NCBI RefSeq assembly: GCF_010183535.1
Contig: NC_071329.1
Coordinates: 10,168,001-10,232,000 of the forward strand
DNA: 64,000 nt
From: Caenorhabditis remanei
Taxonomy: Eukaryota > Nematoda > Chromadorea > Rhabditida > Rhabditidae
Reading direction: 5' to 3'
Under the pieces are notes generated by a model. That model did no database searches, was not told where the DNA came from, and saw only the letters and a list, made by a program, of their open reading frames with translations. Every line of letters begins with the position of its first letter. Position 1 is the stretch's first letter. The position numbers and the translations under genes were made by a program. This document shows, piece by piece, positions 58,066-64,000 of the stretch.

Positions 58066-61000
58066 ATGTCTGGCGGAAATTGGCAGAACACTTGGTCGCA
58101 ACAGCCTCCTCAACATCCCCAGCAACCTCAACAGGACATGTACAACCAAAGTCAGCCAGGTAACGAGAACTGGGAAAAAATGCTGAGTTTTGAGCTTTTA
58201 GGCTATGGTTACAATCAATCTCAAGCTAGAGGACCTCCACAACAGCAAATACGTCAAAATGATTATATTTCATACCAACATCAACGTCCTTCAGGCGCTC
58301 CAAACGCTTTTAATCGCCAACCACCCCATCAACAGTACCAACAAAATTGTATTGTAATTGTTTTAGTACACTGGCACAACTGTGTGATTCAGACATGGCC
58401 CAGCAACATCTCCACGGCTATCACCATCAACAGCAACCATTCATGTTCAATGCGAATGCCAACGTTTTTGTGCCACGGAACCAAATAATGCAATCTCATC
58501 AAGACTACGGATATTATGCTGGACCACCATACCAACAACATAACCATGCTCAATATCAGCAGAACGTAAGTGATTTTTGGCACGCAAATGAGACTTTTCT
58601 GAGTTCCGAGTTTTTCTGATCATGCTTACTTTTCAACATTAAAATACAGCTGCATCTATTCTCTCAGCAGGCAGTATTTTTGATCTTGCAACTTATTCCG
58701 TTAAATTCTTCGTTTTTTGCTCAGTCCTGACTGTTATGACTATTCCTATTCACAGAGTAGCAAAAAAATATCGAAAAACTATTTTAGTGCTAGCAAAAAT
58801 TAGTTTTTTGCTTTTTTGCTACCTTGTGAATAGTTCCATAAGTTCAAAAGTTTTCAGTAATACTTCGACTTCAATAATTACCACTGAAAAGTTAGGTATC
58901 ATTATTTTCCGTTCCTGGCGTTAGTTTTTACAGCGTTATAATGTAACTGAGTCGTCTGAGAGAGAAAACGGTTTTATATTTTGAAAATTGTTACAAAAAT
59001 ACGGATCTCTGTTTTTGAAACAAACATTTTTGAGAGCTATTGGTATTTTATTCAAGTCATTTTTCTACAGGCCAAGGTATTTCTTAATCATTCAATTTTT
59101 TGAAACTGCAGATGTCAATCTAATCATGAGGCGAATCGTCAGTAAGTTACGATTCTTTGGACACTAGATGTGCTATTAATTCTCACCGCTCAGCAGCAGA
59201 TGTTTTTTCTAGAGTTGATACAGTCTATTATTGATCACAATAAACGAAACAAAAAATTTTCAACGGATGGAAAACAGAGCAGACAAACACCGGCATACAA
59301 TACACAAAAGTGGAAAGCAGAATGGTATAACAACTAGGAAGAGAAACGTGTGCGCGCTCCCTCCGTTGATTCGTGTCCTCTCCCGTCCCTGTGCCTCAGT
59401 TCCCTCAGTCACCGAAAGCTGTTTCTCTCTGCGGCGGTCGACATTCTCTTCTTTCACTCCGTGTTTCTCAAATAGTTTACCGCTGTTTCTCTCTGTCTCT
59501 CTATCTAGGAATAATAGAGTGAGGCTACGCAGTTTTTCGTTCGTTTTCTCGTCGTCCGGTAGTTGTACATCATTTAGATGAACACGTTCACCTAGGTCAA
59601 TTGAGTCGTCAAACCCAACCAGAATTTCACTAATTGAAATTCCAACAAATGATCATATATACGAAAATGTACCCTTTTTTTTTTAATTATTGTTGTATTG
59701 CTCACTCTTCCAGCTGATGATAATTTTGACTCCGAGGGCATACTAAAAACATCGACCTCCCTCAGTTCTGATGTGTTTCTTTCTTGTTGTCTGTATTCTC
59801 TTGTTTACAGTAGACGGCTCGCCGATCAACAATAGTTTATCAAAAAATCGAACGTCATAGCCAATTTTTTGAAGCAAAAAGAGTTTAATTTCACTATGAA
59901 GTCATATTATTTTTCAGCAATTCGGTATCACGTCTTCTCCATCATCTTCCTACAACGCCATGTACCAACAGGAAGATGCGGTAAAAACGAGTTAGAATGC
60001 AGGAATATGAACGCTTTATTCAGGGTTTCGAAGCGTTCGCTCAATTTGGTCAGCAATCTCAACAATATCTTCCTTCTAAAGAGCTAGCTGATCAGATTCA
60101 AAGTAGCAAATGCTCCTCGTATTTGACCGAGGTATTTTTCATCACGAACCAATATCTTGAGTTATGAAATTATATTTTCAGATTCTTGTCGGGTGCGAAC
60201 AACTGATAGCAGAAGATGAAGAAGAGTCATCCACATGGATTTCAGCTATTCGGCAAAGATTCGAAGATCCTCAAATGGATGAAGAGTCTAAAAAAATAGG
60301 GGTGAAACTGATTATTGAGATGGCATATTCCATGGAATCGAATCAATTCCGTAGTATTGATCCTCAAAATACTTTTTCCAATTTATTAAAGACACTGTCA
60401 CTGGAGGTTAGTTAAAAACCCTCTGAAATGAATAAGTAAAGTCATTATTGCAGTTGAAAGGTTTCTTGCGTAAATTCATTGTCCCTGCTCTTGGAGAATA
60501 CCACGAGTCCCGTAAACAGTTTGAGAATGATGACCGTGTTTTTATGGCTATTTTCTATGCTGAAGTGTACGTCAAGTTGTTCTTGGTAAGAAGCTGCTGT
60601 TGGGGTGACTTGAATTATTGTAATTTTCAGGAGAACGGAAGTCGTTTTGAACGCATTGGCGAAGCTCTAGCTGATCAGATTGATGAAATTCTGAAGTTTC
60701 AACCGAAGGATGAATACATGAAAAGTTTGATCCGTGCGTTCAAAGTGGCTGGTGCGGAGCTTGACACTTCTGAATCATTGAGACGGCGTGTTGATCAAAT
60801 TTTGACTATCATGGGTGGTTATGCTAAAGGTTCACCTCTTCTTGGAGAGTGAGTTATTTTTCACCTAATTCTATTCAATTATGAAGTAATTTTCAGATCA
60901 GTAAAAGCTCAAATTTTCTCGCTGATTGAATGCCGTACACGTGGTTGGGATCGTCCTGCTACCCGTGGTCCGGAAGTAGCTGGTAATGTTGCTGATCGGG

Positions 61001-61304
61001 ATCAAGACTCGTTCGATGAGTCGACTGACAACGATTTGACAGAAGAGGAGCGCCTCTTTTTGGAGAGCCATTTGGATCAGGTGGAATCTGGGCGGGCTGG
61101 AGAAGACGATTTTGACGATCAAGAAATGATGAAAGAGTTTGGAAAGTTTGTGAAAGAGGAGTTGTTGCAGGCGGAGGTGAGCGATTCTTGACCAAATTTT
61201 TTCACTATAAATTGTTGTTTCAGGAATTGAAAACAGCAGAGATGCTGCAAAACTGCAATATCAAAGGAGATGATGAAGAAAAAGCAGCAACCGAAGAGAA
61301 ATAG
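58066..61304 (+). CDS. PAIP1-like poly(A)-binding-protein interacting factor (MIF4G domain)
   Basis: About ten exons. The N-terminal half is Gln/Tyr/Pro-rich (MSGGNWQNTWSQQPPQHPQQ; YNQSQARGPPQQQIRQNDYI) and disordered. A MIF4G-type helical domain follows: LTEILVGCEQLIAEDEEESS, ESKKIGVKLIIEMAYSMESN, LKGFLRKFIVPALGEYHESR, VFMAIFYAEVYVKLFL and AQIFSLIECRTRGWDRPA (compare the LVELRSSNWGR end of human PAIP1). The acidic C-terminus (GEDDFDDQEMMKEFGKFVKE) corresponds to the acidic PABP-binding end of PAIP1. PAIP1 links PABP on the poly(A) tail to eIF4A/eIF3 and stimulates translation. Two very short introns are needed (about 47 bp near 58350, about 45 bp near 59980); both keep the frame (QQNYMAQQ; QEDAGFEAFAQ). 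A 1.35-kb intron (about 58566-59918) splits the gene into an N-terminal Q-rich part and the rest. Confidence 0.75.
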
Positions 61305-62068
61305 AGCTGTGCTCTCATGCTTATTATTGCTTCATGAAAAATAATATTCGTAGCATTATCTCGTACTTTCCTTTTCCACTTTGATTCCTCGATTTCTATT
61401 GACCTGAACAGAAAGCTGTGATTGCGTGTGTTTCTTTTCCACTAAATTTCTTCCGTTCTCGTTCTCTCATGTTTCGTATAAAGTACTCGTTTTATTTTAC
61501 ATCTTTCTTTCTTCCGATTCATACTATTTTGCGCAACTCGGCTCCTATCTATTTTTTGCTCTTTTTTATTACAATGTTCTCTTTCTAACCTGTGAGATTA
61601 ATACTATTTAGATATAGTAGATTCTTTTGGCATAAACTTGAGTTTCTGAAATGTTGTTTTGAATAATTGATAGTGAAAGTGAGGGTTCTTTCCTAATCCA
61701 ACTATTTCCATTTTATTAATTTACAGAGTTCGATGTCAAAGTTTGCAATATAACTGTTTTTATCTAATCTAGATCCAGATGCATCTAGAATTAATAAAAT
61801 TGAGATATGTTGACACCCGCAAATGCGCTCCTTTGACGTTTGTTGGTGTCTCCAACCTCTCTACGTCTTGTGTCTCGTCAGCTGATGACCCTCCCTCTAT
61901 TTCACAAGAACATTTCCGAGTTATTTACAAAAATGACGTGATTTCTCTTTTTGAATCCAGAATAGCTTCCAGTTCTTCTCGTTTTCATACTCCTAAATTC
62001 TTTCTTCTTATTTTGATTTAGAACTCGCGTTACGATGGGCTAAATTATTGTATTGAATTCCTTTAATA

Positions 62069-62305
62069 CATACTTGTCAAGGGCCGGGCCGGGCCGGGCT
62101 TTTTTTTTCAAAACTTCAGGCCAGTCTATTTGGAGGGAATTTTTTTTTCCAAATTTGATTAAAGGTGTACTAAATAAGGTGAACTCAGGTTTTTCTCATA
62201 GAATAATATGAGTGTCTTTTTGTCAATTTGTCCGCATGAAAATTGAAAATTTGTCTCAAAAATCCCATATCCCTGACAAGACGGGCCCGTCATTTGACAA
62301 GTATG
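62069..62305. mobile_element. MITE with GGGCC-rich end and possible 8-bp target duplication
   Basis: The left end is CATACTTGTCAAGGGCCGGG (with GGGCC repeated three times); the right end, reversed, is CATACTTGTCAAATGACGGG. The flanks on both sides read CTTTAATA, which would be an 8-bp target-site duplication of the hAT type. The interior is AT-rich and has no frame of note. Confidence 0.65.
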
Positions 62306-62501
62306 CTTTAATACTAAAACGTCGCGGAAGAAGCATGTGGTTTAATTGTGTCAATCCAACTACGTGAGATTCTTATTTGAAAAGATTCAAGTCCATTCAA
62401 GAACTTTCATGTTCCTCAAGTTCATTATTATATCAAAACTTGATATTTTACTCGCTAATATTTACTCGAATCTCGTACTTTTCACTAATATTTATTGATT
62501 T

Positions 62502-62505
62502 CCAG
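62502..62505 (+). promoter_or_regulatory. Probable trans-splice acceptor for the TBC gene
   Basis: TATTGATTTCCAG ends about 20 bases before the first ATG, and no coding exon precedes it. Confidence 0.45.
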
Positions 62506-62525
62506 ATAACTGTTTGATGCGTTGA

Positions 62526-64000
62526 ATGTTGCCATATCTGGCATATCGATACGTCAAAAACAAACGCGAAAAGAATCAGAGAGATATGGATAGTGATTTG
62601 GATTCAATGGTCCGGAGCATAGTTCCGGATAAGGTACATCTTAATAAATTTTTATTTAAAAAGTGGAATTTTTCAGGCAGTAATCAGTATCCCCGGTGTT
62701 GCGGCCAAGTTGGGTGAAGACTCGAAAGAGTACATTCCCGGAGTTCTATCGATTCTCGAAAAATCAGTAGGAGTATTCATCGAATGGAGACCATCCGAAG
62801 ATCCGGATGCTACGTGGGTCATGACGTCAGATGACGGTAATGCCGAAATGGTTCACTCCAGAAGTCCTGAAGAAAAACGAGATCGAGGAGCGCGTGTAGC
62901 ATTTTCGATGGATGTGAATGATTTGAGCAGTTTCCGGAACGATGAACCGAAAAGAGGTATTAATACTTGATGGCATATTCAATTAATTTCTCAAAATCCA
63001 TAACTATGATTTTTCCAGGAAGTGGTGGTTTTCCATCAATCCGTTTGATTTGTCGTGACGGAAGTAGCCAAGTTCCACTGTTCTTCAGAAATTCTTCTAC
63101 AGGAGAATTTATTGATCGGTTGCAAGGGTAATCTGATATTTTCTAATCAACAACTTTCTAATAAACACAATTTAAGATACATTACTCTTCGCCGTTCGCA
63201 CCGGGACGCAGACCTCGTTATCGTCGTTGATCAAAAGTCAGAAGCACTTGCAAAAAGTGTCAGCATGCTCGATGAAAATGGGGATATTCTTTCGGTAAAT
63301 TGTAATTAATAAAAGAAAACAACAGCAGTTATAACAATTTCAGAGATTCATGCAAAACCCTTACATGACTGCAATGACGGGATTCAGCAAAATTACTTCA
63401 TTTGTGCAAGATCAAGTGATTCCCTCAGTTCTTAATGATACTGATGCTGTTACCCAAGAAGAGAAAATCAGATTGATGAGAGAGTTGAGATTAGCTGAAG
63501 AGCAAATGCGTGTACATTCAGATGCTGCCGGAGAATTCGAAGTAGTCACTCAATTGGATTTACCACCAAGACCTGAAATATATAGAGAACTACCAGTTTC
63601 CAGAGAATTGTGGAATTCCTTTAAAGTAAAACATTCTTGATGTTCCCCTATCACAGTCAATAATTTCAGCTATCGAACGGTTCAATTGATCCAATGAAAC
63701 TACATCATCTCAAGATGAATGTGTTCCGAGGTGGTCTTAATGCAGAACTTCGGAAAGAAGCTTGGAAGTGTTTACTTGGATATCGTCAATGGCACGAATC
63801 AGATTCTGAGTTCGAAAAGCGACGCACGGAGTTGGCGAAGCAATATCACAATATGAAGAGTCAGTGGATGTCAGTCACTGAAGATCAAGAAAAACGATTC
63901 TCAAAGTTTGTGAAGAGAAAGTCTCTTGTTGGTGAGCTTACCTGAATTATCAGCTGATTTTTGAATTATTTTTTCCATTTTTCAGAAAAGGACGTTGCAC
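62526..64000 (+). CDS. TBC-domain RabGAP of the TBC1D15/17 type, 5' part
   Basis: Seven exons are in the window; the last runs off the right edge. It starts MLPYLAYRYVKNKREKNQRD. The first half matches the N-terminal region shared by TBC1D15/16/17: GVFIEWRPSEDP, SVSMLDENGDILSRFMQNPY and TGFSKITSFVQDQVIPSV, where the bilobed PH-like domain lies. ELPVSRELWNSF (compare 'PVSLEEWA'), then MKLHHLKMNVFRGGLNAELR and KEAWKCLLGYRQWHESDSEF start the TBC domain itself; the RGG-x-N motif is its opening. The catalytic Arg and Gln fingers are outside the window. TBC1D15/17 act on Rab7-like GTPases and, at mitochondria, in mitophagy. Every join keeps the frame with canonical acceptors, except one TTTAAG (about 63176). 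Which TBC1D15/16/17 member it is cannot be decided from this part. Confidence 0.82.

Larger units (their letters stand above)
61305..62525 (+). other. Intergenic stretch containing a MITE
   Basis: About 1.2 kb between the PAIP1-like and the TBC gene. An open frame at 61779-62021 has no family features. The middle holds a MITE; the last part holds the probable promoter or trans-splice site of the TBC gene. Confidence 0.4.

Noticed and set aside
58347..58392. Frame reading through between QQN and MAQQH in the PAIP1-like gene
   Set aside because: A 47-bp intron with gta...gattcag borders joins QQN to YMAQQ in frame; the read-through sequence is intronic.
61779..62021. 80-codon open frame upstream of the TBC gene
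   Set aside because: It has no splice links or domain and ends just before a MITE; the coding signal is weak.

Overview
The window comes from a Caenorhabditis-type nematode nuclear genome. The DNA is AT-rich. Genes are dense and split by short introns (often 45-60 bp) with a strong TTTTCAG 3' splice consensus, and several start codons sit directly behind such an acceptor, as in spliced-leader trans-splicing. The gene families are also typical of the genus: an F-box/FBA2 gene, an sre chemoreceptor, a nematode nucleotide-sugar transferase family member and a C-type lectin. From memory, the conserved genes correspond to C. elegans chromosome II genes (snx-14, mrpl-37, alh-7, nep-17 and their neighbours), so this looks like that syntenic region in C. 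elegans or a close relative. Exon borders were read by eye and may be off by 1-2 bases.

Layout. 1-4.8 kb is fast-evolving: the 3' end of a C-type lectin, a type II membrane nucleotide-diphospho-sugar transferase (minus) and an F-box/FBA2 gene with an inverted partial copy of one of its exons. 4.8-7.8 kb is a repeat nest that includes a large palindromic mariner-like element. 7.8-10.4 kb (minus) encodes an acidic C2H2-finger protein with a FAR1/WRKY-GCM1-like segment. 11.1-25.9 kb is a tight head-to-tail cluster on the plus strand: mitochondrial ribosomal protein mL37, geranylgeranyltransferase I beta (with a complete same-strand gene, probably a Pol I TAF1C-like factor, in one of its introns), WASH, PIG-P, the NOA1 GTPase and SNX14. 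The short gaps suggest an operon, and the PIG-P and NOA1 reading frames overlap by 7 bp.

26.0-38.5 kb is mostly minus-strand membrane or secreted genes: an sre receptor, a neprilysin with two complete M13 peptidase units, a GDSL hydrolase and a small single-pass protein. 41.6-46.3 kb (plus) holds a MARVEL tetraspan protein, NDUFA7 (complex I), QCR8 (complex III) and mitochondrial succinic-semialdehyde dehydrogenase alh-7, which has a foldback element in one intron. The spacing of the last three suggests a mitochondrial operon. 46.6-49.5 kb (minus) is a large secreted acidic/Lys-rich protein. 49.5-56.1 kb is largely gene-free. 56.1-64 kb (plus) has a small protein of unknown function, a PAIP1-like translation factor and the 5' part of a TBC1D15/17-type RabGAP that runs off the end.

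Most genes fall into three themes: mitochondrial function (mL37, NOA1, NDUFA7, QCR8, ALH-7), membrane traffic (WASH, SNX14, TBC1D15-like) and lipid-anchor synthesis (GGTase-I, PIG-P). I found no prokaryotic-type system, CRISPR array, tRNA or rRNA gene. The oddities worth following are the nested gene, the PIG-P/NOA1 overlap, the in-frame GC-AG intron, the two-unit neprilysin and the foldback element beside a poor splice site in alh-7.
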